Positions 53,516 through 63,769 are shown, numbered from the stretch's first letter. The stretch: 64,000 bases of DNA from Amycolatopsis lurida (GCF_900105055.1 NZ_FNTA01000004.1:6603501-6667500); one strand, 5' to 3'. The notes: generated by a model not told the origin, from the sequence alone. A program made the numbers and translations.

Positions 53516-53976
53516 CGGGTCGCCCCACATCCCTTGAATTCGGCCAGTTCCACTGCTTCACGCCAGCACCGCACCATCACGTCCTCCGCCGAAGACAGGG
53601 CGGCGGCGCATTGGTCCACCCCGGCGTGGAAGCTCTTCGCCCAGCCCCGCCATTCCTGTTCCCGTCCGTGCACCGCGCGCAGCAGCCCGGAGACCGCGTG
53701 GTGCGAACGGCAGTGCCCGTCCACCCGCCGTCGCAGCTTCAGCAGCGACGACGCCGTGGTGTGCAACGATTCGGCGCTCACCGGGCACTGTGTCGCGCGC
53801 GTGGCGGCCTCGACCTCTCCGGTGCCGTCCAGGACGACTTCGGCGAGGTGATCCGCCGCGGCGAGCCCGACACCGGCCGGCCGGTCTTCGGCGACGCTGA
53901 TCTCCAAAGCCCGCCAGCACGCGGCCACCTGGTTCACTTCCATGCCCAGCCGGGAGAATTCGGTGTGGAGCGTCAT
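53512..53976 (-). CDS. Unknown small helical protein, third gene of the operon
   Basis: A 154-residue, mostly helical protein with five Cys residues (ACWRAL, TQCPV, GHCRSHH, DQCAAAL, VRCWREA, some possibly redox or metal-related) and a final GCGATR. No membrane segment or signal peptide. Both ends overlap neighbouring genes by four bases, so it is translationally coupled to the peptidase-like gene before it and the 456-residue gene after it. No family recognised. Confidence 0.65.
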   Translation of the reverse strand: MTLHTEFSRLGMEVNQVAACWRALEISVAEDRPAGVGLAAADHLAEVVLDGTGEVEAATRATQCPVSAESLHTTASSLLKLRRRVDGHCRSHHAVSGLLRAVHGREQEWRGWAKSFHAGVDQCAAALSSAEDVMVRCWREAVELAEFKGCGATR

Positions 53977-55316
53977 CTCGCCCTCCTGCCGAGTTCTTCC
54001 ATGAAGAAACCGGAAAGCCGTTTCGGTGGCGCCATCCGTTGGTCGAGCGCGAACCGCACCGCGCCGATGAGGAACCGCTCCGGCACCACGCCCGGGGACA
54101 CCCCGTCGGCCAGTCTTTCCGCGGCTTCTTCGATCATCGCCTGTTCCTTGGCTTCGAACCGCAGCACCTTCGCCAGCGAACGGTGACCCAGCGAAGGGAA
54201 CGACGTGAAGCACATCGCGTCCACCACCGTGGGAATCGCCTTGTCCGCCGTCTTCAGCAGCGCCGGCGGCGCGTTGACCAGCTTCGCCCGCGGGTACAGC
54301 TTGTGCCACATCGACGCGTAGGACTTCGCGTGCCGGGCGAAACCCATGCGTCGCAACAACTCCACGGAGATCTTCGCGCGAAGGTACGGCACCGGGTGGA
54401 CCGCCCGAGGGGCGAACCCCGTCGTTTCGAGCTCGGTGCGCCCGATGACGTCGAACAGCGAACCGACGACCGCCGGGCCGCCCAGCAACAGCGCGGACAG
54501 GTCGGCGAACGTCTCCCGGTTCCACCTGACCCAGACCGAGGTCACCTCGCGCGGGACCCCCGCCTCGACGAGCCTCGCCGCCACCTGGAGCGGGATCGCC
54601 CTGGCGAGGCCCAGATCGTTCTGCAGGTTGTGACTCACCTCGTGCAGCACCGCGCCGAGCGTCCACGGGTTCACCAGCCGGTGGTACGGAAGCTGGATCA
54701 GCGGGAAGGGATTGAGCCGGTTCCCCAGGCGCCGCAAGGGGATCCCGCGGCGCGAGGTGGCCGGGCCGGACCCGGTGCGCAGGTAGCAGAACGGTGGCGG
54801 GGTCGGGATCGATCGCCAGCGCCCGATCCCGAGGTAGGCGTACTGATAGCAGTCGAGCGCCACCCGGTCGCAGGCCACCAGCCACGGGGCGAACGCGCCC
54901 TGCCGCTGGTTGAACAGGTCGAGGTAGAAGTCCCACACCCGCTCGGTGGTCCTGACCCAGCGCTGGGCGCGGGACTTCGCCTGCAGGAGCCGGGCGAGTT
55001 CGGCCTGTTCCGGCCGTTTCACCGCCTCCTGCGCCGTCCTGCGGGTCACGCGGGTCGCGGTGAACAACGGTCCCCGCAGGGTCGCCATCATGCGGTTGAC
55101 CGCCGCCAGATGGGCCCGGCTCGGCCCGGTCGCCGGATCGCCGAACTCCGACCAGCGGAACGGCCGCAACGCGTCCAGATGCCGTTCCACGTTGGTGGCC
55201 TGGGAGAGGACCCATGCCTCCAGTTCCCTCCCGCCGGATGGCCTCGCCCGCCGCGCTCCGGCAGGAGGGACCGGGGCACCGGATGCCGCGGGGAGCGCCT
55301 TAACGGCGGCGCGCAC
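53973..55316 (-). CDS. Putative zinc metallopeptidase (HEVSH), second gene of the operon
   Basis: A 447-residue protein (from GTG 55316; the start is uncertain). The motif LGAVLHEVSHNLQNDLG gives HExxH at His225-Glu226-His229, and NRETFADLSALLLGG offers Glu267 as a third zinc ligand, a gluzincin-like spacing of 38 residues. Basic residues dominate the first 150 positions. No signal peptide is obvious, so it is probably cytoplasmic. It may cleave its operon partners, such as the acidic/basic protein encoded just upstream, but its substrate is not known. The true N-terminus could lie further inside. Confidence 0.65.
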   Translation of the reverse strand: MRAAVKALPAASGAPVPPAGARRARPSGGRELEAWVLSQATNVERHLDALRPFRWSEFGDPATGPSRAHLAAVNRMMATLRGPLFTATRVTRRTAQEAVKRPEQAELARLLQAKSRAQRWVRTTERVWDFYLDLFNQRQGAFAPWLVACDRVALDCYQYAYLGIGRWRSIPTPPPFCYLRTGSGPATSRRGIPLRRLGNRLNPFPLIQLPYHRLVNPWTLGAVLHEVSHNLQNDLGLARAIPLQVAARLVEAGVPREVTSVWVRWNRETFADLSALLLGGPAVVGSLFDVIGRTELETTGFAPRAVHPVPYLRAKISVELLRRMGFARHAKSYASMWHKLYPRAKLVNAPPALLKTADKAIPTVVDAMCFTSFPSLGHRSLAKVLRFEAKEQAMIEEAAERLADGVSPGVVPERFLIGAVRFALDQRMAPPKRLSGFFMEELGRRAR

Positions 55317-56202
55317 GGCCGCGCGCCCGCTTGCTCTGTGCGGCACGACGCCGGTTGCGCTGTGCGGCGGTCCGTGGCGGGACACGCCGTGTCGTCCGGC
55401 GACGCCGTGCACCCGGGCGCTGTGCCGCCGCACGTCGCCGCGCGGGCTGCTTGCGTCGCGTGTTCTTCTTCTTCGTCCGCTTCAGCAGCTTGTCCGCCCC
55501 GAAGCTGACAGCGCCACCGATCAACGCGTTCGACAGCCAGCCGGGCGTCATCTGCATACCCGTGCGGAGGCCTTTCTTGACCTTCGCCGCGGTGCGTTTG
55601 ACGATCTGCGGGACACGCCGGACGAGGTGTCGCGTGCCCGGATTACGCCAGAGCTTGCGGCCGAGGGTGGTGGCGCCACGGATGATCTTCGGGGCCACCG
55701 AGCGCACGACCGGGGCGAGCCGGGGCAGCGCGCGAACGGCCAGCGCCGCCAGCGGTCCGATGAACGCCTCGGCTTCCTCCTCGGTCTCCGCCTGTTCCGC
55801 CTGGAAGGCCAGCCGGGCCAGCTGATCGGCGTCGGGATAGAGGCGACGCAGCGGATTGACGAAGTCCTCGCCTTCGAACTCGTCCTCGAACTCGAACTCC
55901 TCCTCGAGCTCGCGGACCAGGTTCTCGAACTCTGCCTCGAATTCGTCCTCGTCCTCGAACTCGAACTCGTAGAGCGCTTCGTCCTCGTCTTCGAGTTCGT
56001 CTTCGAGTTCCTGGGCCAGTTCACCCAGCTCGTCTTCGGCCTCGAACTCGTAGAGCGCTTCGTCCTCGTCTTCGAGTTCGTCCTCCAGCTCATAGGCCAG
56101 CTCGCCGAGCGCACCCTCCAGCTCGTCCTCGAACTCGTCCTCGAACTCACGGCTCAGCTCGTCTTCCAACTCGCCGTCCACTGCCGCATAGCCACGGCTC
56201 AT
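55300..56202 (-). CDS. Charge-polarised acidic/basic protein, first gene of the operon
   Basis: A 300-residue protein. Residues 11-115 are almost purely Glu/Asp with regularly spaced Phe, Leu and Tyr (EFEDEFEDELEG), including two 27-residue repeats built on ELEDELEDEDEALYEFE. Residues 145-210 form a conserved-looking helical core (EAFIGPLAALAVRALPRLAP, GRKLWRNPGTRHLVRRVPQI). Residues 205-300 are extremely Arg/Lys-rich. It resembles acidic-repeat proteins in unrelated bacteria seen from memory, none with a known function. GAGGAG precedes the ATG at 56202. Candidate roles: scaffold, condensate former, nucleic-acid binder or protease substrate. Confidence 0.7.
   Translation of the reverse strand: MSRGYAAVDGELEDELSREFEDEFEDELEGALGELAYELEDELEDEDEALYEFEAEDELGELAQELEDELEDEDEALYEFEFEDEDEFEAEFENLVRELEEEFEFEDEFEGEDFVNPLRRLYPDADQLARLAFQAEQAETEEEAEAFIGPLAALAVRALPRLAPVVRSVAPKIIRGATTLGRKLWRNPGTRHLVRRVPQIVKRTAAKVKKGLRTGMQMTPGWLSNALIGGAVSFGADKLLKRTKKKNTRRKQPARRRAAAQRPGARRRRTTRRVPPRTAAQRNRRRAAQSKRARGRARRR
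55960..56121 (-). repeat. Two 81-bp tandem units in the acidic protein gene
   Basis: Two adjacent 81-base units (boundaries approximate) encode the 27-residue repeats ending ALYEFE. The shared core starting at 55960 and again at 56041 is nearly identical at DNA level over about 40 bases, suggesting recent duplication or slippage. Confidence 0.65.
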
Positions 56203-56302
56203 AACCCGTTCTCCTCTGCTCCGGTGAAAATCCCGCGGTCCCCGGCGCGGTGCGTCGGTGAGCACGGACCCGACACTGCCCGCGCACCGGGGCACACCGG
56301 TA

Positions 56303-56351
56303 GTCACACGTTCCTGTGTGACATGAATCGACTAGTTCGGACTTGTCACAC
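56303..56351. promoter_or_regulatory. GTCACAC repeats between LuxR gene and unknown operon
   Basis: GTCACAC at 56303-56309 and GTGTGAC at 56316-56322 form a perfect inverted repeat with a six-base centre, a size fitting a LuxR-type dimer. A third GTCACAC lies at 56345-56351, 42 bases from the first (four helical turns). AATCGAC also recurs beside each. The region separates the two divergent start codons. Confidence 0.55.
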
Positions 56352-56426
56352 AAATCGACGATGCGCTTTTCCTGTCGGAGGGGTTTGCTAGAGAGGGAGG
56401 GAAACCAAGAGGGGGGAGGCCGGTCT

Positions 56427-56852
56427 ATGTCCACGAGCCCGGCGGTGGGATTTCCTGCGGCACCGATACACGATCTCGCGCGGCAGCGGAGGAAGGTCGC
56501 TTCGGAAGACGAAACCGTGCGAAGCCTGGCGAGGTCGCTCGTCCGGCGGGTCACGGAACTGAGCGACGGGGAGGCCGCGACGCGGAGACCGTTGCTGGAC
56601 CTCACCGAGCACGGCGTCAGATGCCTGCTGGTGCCGGTGACACCGGAGGCGCACGACCTGCTCAGCCCGCGCGAGCACGAAGTGGCGCGCATGGTGAGCC
56701 GGGGCTATACGAACAAACAGATCGCCGGCGTACTGGAAATCAGTCTGAACACGGTTTCCGCGCATATGCGGCGGATCTTCACCAAACTGGGGGTCGGCAC
56801 CCGTGCGGCGATGGTCGCCGCGTTGACGGGGGAGAATCTCGCCGCCGTATGA
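56427..56852 (+). CDS. Small LuxR-type transcriptional regulator
   Basis: A 141-residue protein with a C-terminal LuxR helix-turn-helix at about 79-123 (LSPREHEVARMVSRGYTNKQ, IAGVLEISLNTVSAHMRRIF, TKLGV). The N-terminal 75 residues contain no receiver or sensor domain I recognise, so it is a solo regulator or answers to a partner protein. GGGAGG precedes the ATG at 56427. It diverges from the five-gene operon and is the likely controller of it. Confidence 0.85.
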   Translation: MSTSPAVGFPAAPIHDLARQRRKVASEDETVRSLARSLVRRVTELSDGEAATRRPLLDLTEHGVRCLLVPVTPEAHDLLSPREHEVARMVSRGYTNKQIAGVLEISLNTVSAHMRRIFTKLGVGTRAAMVAALTGENLAAV

Positions 56853-57185
56853 GCGGGCCGGGGCCAAGGGGGCTTTCCCGCGTCTGATGTGGTGAAGGGC
56901 GAACATGCCGTGTTGGTGGGCGGGGACAAAGGCTCCTTTCGCGTCGTCTGACGCGGCGAAGGATCCCTTCGGTGCCTGAGGTCGTCATCGGGCCGGTGAG
57001 ACGGGGCTTTGCGGATTCAAGCCATCCCGTGGCCCGCGTCCTTTGCGCGCCGCAGGTGTGTTCGCTCGTGCGGCTGGGTTCAAGGCGGTGATCCGAGGCT
57101 GGTGAGGGGAACTTCGGGGACTCTTGGTCCCTCAAGGGGTCCTTCACGGAATGGCGATCCGGCCTCCTTCACCGAAACCCACGCG
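56853..57185. repeat. Gene-free stretch with tandem degenerate repeats
   Basis: About 330 bases without a convincing gene. Two related segments, 56859-56899 and 56922-56968, each run GGGG-x-CAA(A)GG...CTTTC-GCGTC-GTCTGA...GGCGAAGG and can fold as imperfect hairpins. They look like copies of a short dispersed element and may terminate LuxR-gene transcription. Confidence 0.45.
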
Positions 57186-57800
57186 CTACCCGAGAGCGGC
57201 GCGTAGCCGCCGGTCCCGTTCCTCGGGAGTTTGCCGGGGACAACTGGTGCACTTCGGGTTGCCCGCTTCGTAGATCAGGCAACAGGAAGCACGGCGCACC
57301 ACGGTGTTCCGCCCGATCCGGGAGAACCGCGGCTCCGGCATCCCGAGCCCGATGGCGGCCACGAGCGGCGCCGCCAGTTCGATCGCTCGTTCGGTGTCGC
57401 CGGTCCACATCAGGCGGTTGCCGATCGAATCCGTCGCGATCGCGCCCAGCGCGCGCGGATTCGCCCCCGTGACGGCCGAAATGGTGCCGATCGCCGTGCT
57501 CAGCGCCCCGGCGAACGCGGCACCGAGTTCGGCAAGGCCGCCGTCGAGGAGCCGTGAAGACCGGGCGCCGGTGAAGCGGCCGTCCGGGACGAGGTCGATC
57601 GTGACGGCGTCGAGCGACGGATCCAGCGGCTCACCCCGGACGAGTGACTCGACGGAGGGCGCGACGAGAACGGAGGACAGCGAGTACCACCAGATCGTGC
57701 CGAGCACTTCGGGCCGCGAGCAGCCGTAGAGTTTCGCGGCCCCGCCGATGCGGGCGCTGACCCAGGCGGCGTCGGCGAGCAGGGTCGCGGGTGCCTCCAT
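57186..57800 (-). CDS. FhuF-like 2Fe-2S protein
   Basis: A 204-residue protein whose C-terminus has the FhuF cluster motif: RRASCCLIYEAGNPKCTSCP, giving CC-x10-C-x2-C for a 2Fe-2S cluster. FhuF-type proteins reduce ferric siderophores inside the cell. The rest is a helical FhuF-like domain. It overlaps the RlmA gene stop by one base (TGATG), so both are likely transcribed together. No siderophore genes are nearby. Confidence 0.85.
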   Translation of the reverse strand: MEAPATLLADAAWVSARIGGAAKLYGCSRPEVLGTIWWYSLSSVLVAPSVESLVRGEPLDPSLDAVTIDLVPDGRFTGARSSRLLDGGLAELGAAFAGALSTAIGTISAVTGANPRALGAIATDSIGNRLMWTGDTERAIELAAPLVAAIGLGMPEPRFSRIGRNTVVRRASCCLIYEAGNPKCTSCPRQTPEERDRRLRAALG

Positions 57801-58660
57801 CAGGGCACCGGCCGGTACAGCGTGACGCTGAACGACGTGGTGACGTCCACCGGCGCGTCGATCGCGTCGAGGCGTTCACGGCGGCCGTCGCGGTGGAGGT
57901 GGTGGGCGCTCGGTCCCATCTCGACGATTTGACGGACCTGGGCGGGCGCCAACGTCACCCGCCGGGTGACCTCGTGCCGGTCCGCCCGGGTGAAGCGGTC
58001 GCCGAGGGTGTCCTCCAGCCGCGCGTCCTTCCCGCCGTCGACGGAGATCACCAGGTCGCCCAGTTCCCCGAGGTGACCTGGGTTCGGCGTCGCGACGACC
58101 AGCAGCCCGTCCGCGGACAGGACGCGGTGGAACTGCGAGGCGTTGCGGGGCGCGAAGACGTTGAGGACGAGTGACGCGCTCGAGTCCGCCACCGGCCAGG
58201 GCTCCCACAGATTCCACACGGCCGCGCCCGCGCGCGCGTGCGCGCGAGCGGCCCGACGCAGGGCGACGGCTGAGACGTCGAGCGCCAGTCCGTACGCGGT
58301 GGGGACGGCGTCGAGCACGTGCGCGAGGTAGTACCCAGTGCCCGCCCCGGCGTCGATGACCATCCCGTTCTCGACGTGGTCCGAAGCCACCTTCGCGAGG
58401 GCTTCGGCAAGAGGCAGATAAACACCCGACGAGAGGAGGTCGACGCGAGCCGCGACCATCGGCGCCGTGTCCGCGGTGCCGGCCGGGATGCGCGCGTGCA
58501 GAAGATTGACGTAACCCTGCTTCGCTACGTCGAACGAGTGGCCTCTCCCACAACGCACCGTGCGGTCGCTTAGCCCGACCGGGTCACCGCAGACCGAACA
58601 CCGCAGCGACCGGACGATCTCCGGTGGCAGTGGGTCATGGCCGGATACACGTGCGTTCAT
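57800..58660 (-). CDS. rlmA: 23S rRNA (guanine-N1)-methyltransferase RlmA-type
   Basis: A 286-residue SAM methyltransferase. The N-terminal zinc-binding part is LRCSVCGDPVGLSDRTVRCG, then RGHSFDVAKQGYVNLL (C-x2-C...C-x3-H). The SAM site is VIDAGAGTGYYLAHVL, followed by NVFAPRN. Type I and II enzymes modify G745 or G748 of 23S rRNA, the latter giving tylosin/mycinamicin resistance (TlrB); the sequence alone does not tell which. The start at 58660 gives the normal N-terminus. Confidence 0.88.
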   Translation of the reverse strand: MNARVSGHDPLPPEIVRSLRCSVCGDPVGLSDRTVRCGRGHSFDVAKQGYVNLLHARIPAGTADTAPMVAARVDLLSSGVYLPLAEALAKVASDHVENGMVIDAGAGTGYYLAHVLDAVPTAYGLALDVSAVALRRAARAHARAGAAVWNLWEPWPVADSSASLVLNVFAPRNASQFHRVLSADGLLVVATPNPGHLGELGDLVISVDGGKDARLEDTLGDRFTRADRHEVTRRVTLAPAQVRQIVEMGPSAHHLHRDGRRERLDAIDAPVDVTTSFSVTLYRPVP

Positions 58661-58835
58661 GGACCTATTCGACCATGAGGTTTCGCAACCGGACAGAACG
58701 CACCAGGTCTCGGGAAACCTGGACGTAACAACGCCGCACCGACAGTTCACGCGGGTGAAACCTGAATCGCCGCCCGAGGAAACACCGCGGTCCAAAGATT
58801 CCTGCGCAGTACACCCCAGGCACGGGAGGAAGATT

Positions 58836-60565
<1,730 letters not shown>

Positions 60566-60574
60566 GCGTCACGG

Positions 60575-62890
60575 ATGGCCGACGGGGGTGAACTGGTCAA
60601 GGCCACCGAGCGATTGCTCGAGGGCAGGCACGGGAGGCTGGGGTCGGCCGCGTTGCGGGCGGCCCTGGTCGACCTCTACGAATTCTGGTTGGGCAAGGGC
60701 GCTTCGGCGGCCGGTGTAGACACCGCTGAACCCGGTGTCGCGCTGGCCGCCGTCGGCGGCCTGGGGCGCAGCGAGCTGGTGCCCTTCTCCGATCTCGATC
60801 TCTTGTTGCTGCACAACGGGAATTCGCGGGTCGGCGAGATCGCCGACGCGATCTGGTACCCGTTGTGGGACGCCAAGATCGGCCTCGATCACTCGGTGCG
60901 CACTCCGGGTGAGGCCCTGAAGGTGGCGTCCGAGGATCTGCGGACCGCGATGGGGCTGCTCGACATCCGCCACATCTCCGGGGACGCCGAGATCACCGCC
61001 AGGCTGGCGGCAGCGGCACGGGACCAGTGGCGGCGGACCGCCAGGAAACGGATGGACGAACTGGCGGACGCGGTGCGGCAGCGCTGGGCCCGCAGTGGCG
61101 AGATCGCGCAGTCCGCCGAGCCGGATCTCAAACACGGCCGGGGCGGCCTTCGCGACTTCGCCGTGTTGGAAGCGCTGGCGGCGGCACAGCTGACGGCGAG
61201 ACCCGGTGAGGAGCTGCTGGCGGCCAAGAGCCTGCTGCTCGACGTCCGGACGGAACTGCGCCGGGAACTCCGCCGGGAGCGGGACATCCTCAGCGCGCCG
61301 GAGGCCGAGACGGTCGCCGGTGAGCTCGGGTTCGGCGACCGGTTCACCTTGGCGCGTAAGCTTTCCGGTGTCGGGCGGACGATCGCGTACGCGGTGGACG
61401 TCGCGCTCCGGTCCACTGTGGAACCGCCCAAGACGCGGTTCGGGCGGCGGCCGGCGCGGACTCCGCTCGACGAGGGTGTCGTCCTGCACGGGAACGAGGT
61501 CGCGCTGGCGCGGGACGCGGTGCCCGCCAAGGATCCGGCCCTGCTGCTGAGGGTCGCCGCGGCGTCGGCGCGGATCCGGAAGCCCATCGCGCACGGGACC
61601 CTGCGGGCCCTCGCCGAAACCGCGCCGGAACTGCGCGCACCCTGGCCCGCCGACGCCCTCAAGGCGCTGGTGGAACTGCTCGGCGCGGGCGAGGGACTCG
61701 TCGACGCCGTGGAGGCGCTGGACCGCACTGGCCTGTGGGCGCGCCTGTTCCCCGAATGGGGGGCGGTACGGGATCTCCCGCCGAGGTCGCCGGTGCACTC
61801 GTGGACCGTCGACAGGCATCTCGTGCGTGCCGCGGTCGAGGCGTCGAAACTGACGACCACCGTTTCGCGGCCGGATCTGCTGCTCATCGGCGCGCTGCTG
61901 CACGACATCGGCAAGGGCCGCGACGCGGACCATTCCGAACTCGGCGCGAAGATCAGTGCCCAGGTGGCGGCCCGGCTCGGGCTGACGGACGCCGATTCGG
62001 CGCTGGTCGCGGCGATGGTGCGGCATCATCTGCTGCTGCCGCACACCGCGACGCGGCGGGACATCAGCGATCCCGCCACGATCCAGCGGGTGACGAAGAC
62101 GCTCGACGAGAACCTTGTCCTGCTGGAACTGCTGCACGCCCTGACGACGGCTGATTCGCTGGCCACCGGACCTGGTGTGTGGACGGATTGGAAGGCGCGC
62201 CTGCTCGCCGAACTCGTGTCCGGTTGCGAGGAAGCGTTGCACGGCAAGGGATTCGTGCCGCCGGAGCCGATGGGTGCCGAACAGCGGGAGCTCGTCGCCG
62301 AAGCCGTCGCGTCCGGCCGTGGCGAGGTCCGCATCACCGCCGCGGGCAAGGTCGTGACCGTCGTGCTGGCGGTCCCGGCGCGCGCCGAACTGCTGGCTCC
62401 CGCAGCCGGGGTGCTCGCGCTGAACTCGCTCGAAGTCCACGCGGCGGTGCTGCGCGGGCACGACGGGGGACGCGCGGGCGTGTTCACGGCGTCGCCGAAG
62501 TTCGGCTCGCTGCCCGACGTCACCCTGCTGCGTGAGCAGTTCGCGCGGGCGGTGGCCGGTACGCTGCCGCTCACCCAGCGGCTCGCGGCCAAGGAACGGG
62601 ACTACGGCGGAGGGGAGACGCCGCCGGCCGGAGCGAAGGTGATCTGGTTCGACGACGAGACCAGTGGGCACGACACGGTCGTGGTCGAACTGCGGGCCGC
62701 GAACCGGATCGGGCTGCTGTACCGGGTCGCGGGCGCGTTGCGCCGGTGCGAGGCCGAGGTGCGCTGGGCGAAGGTGGCCACGCTCGGTGGCGCCGTCGTC
62801 GACTCGTTCGCCGTCGCGCCGCGGGCGGGCCGCGTCGACCAGGAGTGGCGGTCGAAGATCGAAGCGGCGCTGCTGGCCGCCGCAGCTTGA
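60575..62890 (+). CDS. glnD: PII nucleotidyltransferase/removing enzyme
   Basis: A 771-residue bifunctional enzyme that modifies and demodifies PII. The transferase site is GGLGRSELVPFSDLDLLLLH (residues about 62-81). The HD domain, ALLHDIGKGRDADHSELGAK (about 445), removes the group. Two C-terminal ACT-like regions (FTASPKFGSLPDVTLL; VVELRAANRIGLLYRVAG) sense glutamine. In actinobacteria the group is usually AMP. It completes amt-glnK-glnD. Confidence 0.94.
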   Translation: MADGGELVKATERLLEGRHGRLGSAALRAALVDLYEFWLGKGASAAGVDTAEPGVALAAVGGLGRSELVPFSDLDLLLLHNGNSRVGEIADAIWYPLWDAKIGLDHSVRTPGEALKVASEDLRTAMGLLDIRHISGDAEITARLAAAARDQWRRTARKRMDELADAVRQRWARSGEIAQSAEPDLKHGRGGLRDFAVLEALAAAQLTARPGEELLAAKSLLLDVRTELRRELRRERDILSAPEAETVAGELGFGDRFTLARKLSGVGRTIAYAVDVALRSTVEPPKTRFGRRPARTPLDEGVVLHGNEVALARDAVPAKDPALLLRVAAASARIRKPIAHGTLRALAETAPELRAPWPADALKALVELLGAGEGLVDAVEALDRTGLWARLFPEWGAVRDLPPRSPVHSWTVDRHLVRAAVEASKLTTTVSRPDLLLIGALLHDIGKGRDADHSELGAKISAQVAARLGLTDADSALVAAMVRHHLLLPHTATRRDISDPATIQRVTKTLDENLVLLELLHALTTADSLATGPGVWTDWKARLLAELVSGCEEALHGKGFVPPEPMGAEQRELVAEAVASGRGEVRITAAGKVVTVVLAVPARAELLAPAAGVLALNSLEVHAAVLRGHDGGRAGVFTASPKFGSLPDVTLLREQFARAVAGTLPLTQRLAAKERDYGGGETPPAGAKVIWFDDETSGHDTVVVELRAANRIGLLYRVAGALRRCEAEVRWAKVATLGGAVVDSFAVAPRAGRVDQEWRSKIEAALLAAAA

Positions 62891-62926
62891 TCGTTTGCCG
62901 ACACCCGGCGCCGGGTAAGCCAATCC

Positions 62927-63769
62927 ATGCCCGATCCCACTCTGCTCGCGCTGGGATCCGCCCTCTGTTACGGATTCGTCGACTTCGCGGGCGGACTCCT
63001 GGCCCGGCGGGCCGACTTCGCCGCCGTCGCGTTCGCCGGCCAGGCGGGCGGTTTCGTGATCATGCTCGGTGCCGTGCTTCTGCTCACGCCGGCGGATCCG
63101 TCGACGCCTGATCTCGTATGGGGCGCTGCCTCCGGCTTCGGCACGGCCGTCGGCATGGTCTTCCTCTACCGCGGTCTGATCGGCGGGGCGATGAGCATCG
63201 TGGTGCCGATCAGCGCGGTGGGCAGCGTGACACTGCCCGTGCTCGTCGGCGTGACCCTGCTGGGCGAGCGTCCCTCGGTGCCGGGATTCGCCGGGATCGG
63301 GCTGGCGGTCCTCGCGCTGGGGGCCGTTTCGCGTTCCGGCGCGGGTGACGCGGAAAGCACGAAGCCCGCGGTCCGGGACGCGCTGATCGCCAGCGCCGGA
63401 TTCGCCGTCCAGTATCTCGCGCTGGCGCAGGCGGCACCGGAAGCCGGTCTCTGGCCGGTCGTGGCGAGCAGGCTGGCGGCGACTTCGGCGATCCTCCCGA
63501 TCGTCGCCCGTAGGGGGAACGGTGTGCGGCTGCCGTGGCGCTTCGCGGTCGGCTCGGTGGCGAACGGCTGCTTCGCCGCGTTGTCTCTGGTCCTGTATCT
63601 CCTCGCCACTCGCCAGGGACTGACCACGATCGCGGTAGTGCTGGCGTCGTTCTATCCGGTCGTGCCGGTCGTCCTCGGCATCGTGGCACTCCGTGAGCGG
63701 CCGGGACCCGTGCGATCCGCGGGGTTGGTCCTGGCGGCGGGCGCGGTGGTCCTGCTCGGTTACGGCTGA
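62927..63769 (+). CDS. EamA-family (DMT) transporter
   Basis: A 280-residue membrane protein with ten hydrophobic helices in two five-helix halves, starting MPDPTLLALGSALCYGFVDF. The EamA ends VVPISAVGSVTLPVLVGVTL and the stretch VLASFYPVVPVVLGIVALRE (family P-x-x-x-x-x-G-x-x-x-L-x-E pattern) are present in each half. The substrate is unknown; relatives export amino acids or metabolites. It starts 36 bases after glnD. Confidence 0.88.
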   Translation: MPDPTLLALGSALCYGFVDFAGGLLARRADFAAVAFAGQAGGFVIMLGAVLLLTPADPSTPDLVWGAASGFGTAVGMVFLYRGLIGGAMSIVVPISAVGSVTLPVLVGVTLLGERPSVPGFAGIGLAVLALGAVSRSGAGDAESTKPAVRDALIASAGFAVQYLALAQAAPEAGLWPVVASRLAATSAILPIVARRGNGVRLPWRFAVGSVANGCFAALSLVLYLLATRQGLTTIAVVLASFYPVVPVVLGIVALRERPGPVRSAGLVLAAGAVVLLGYG

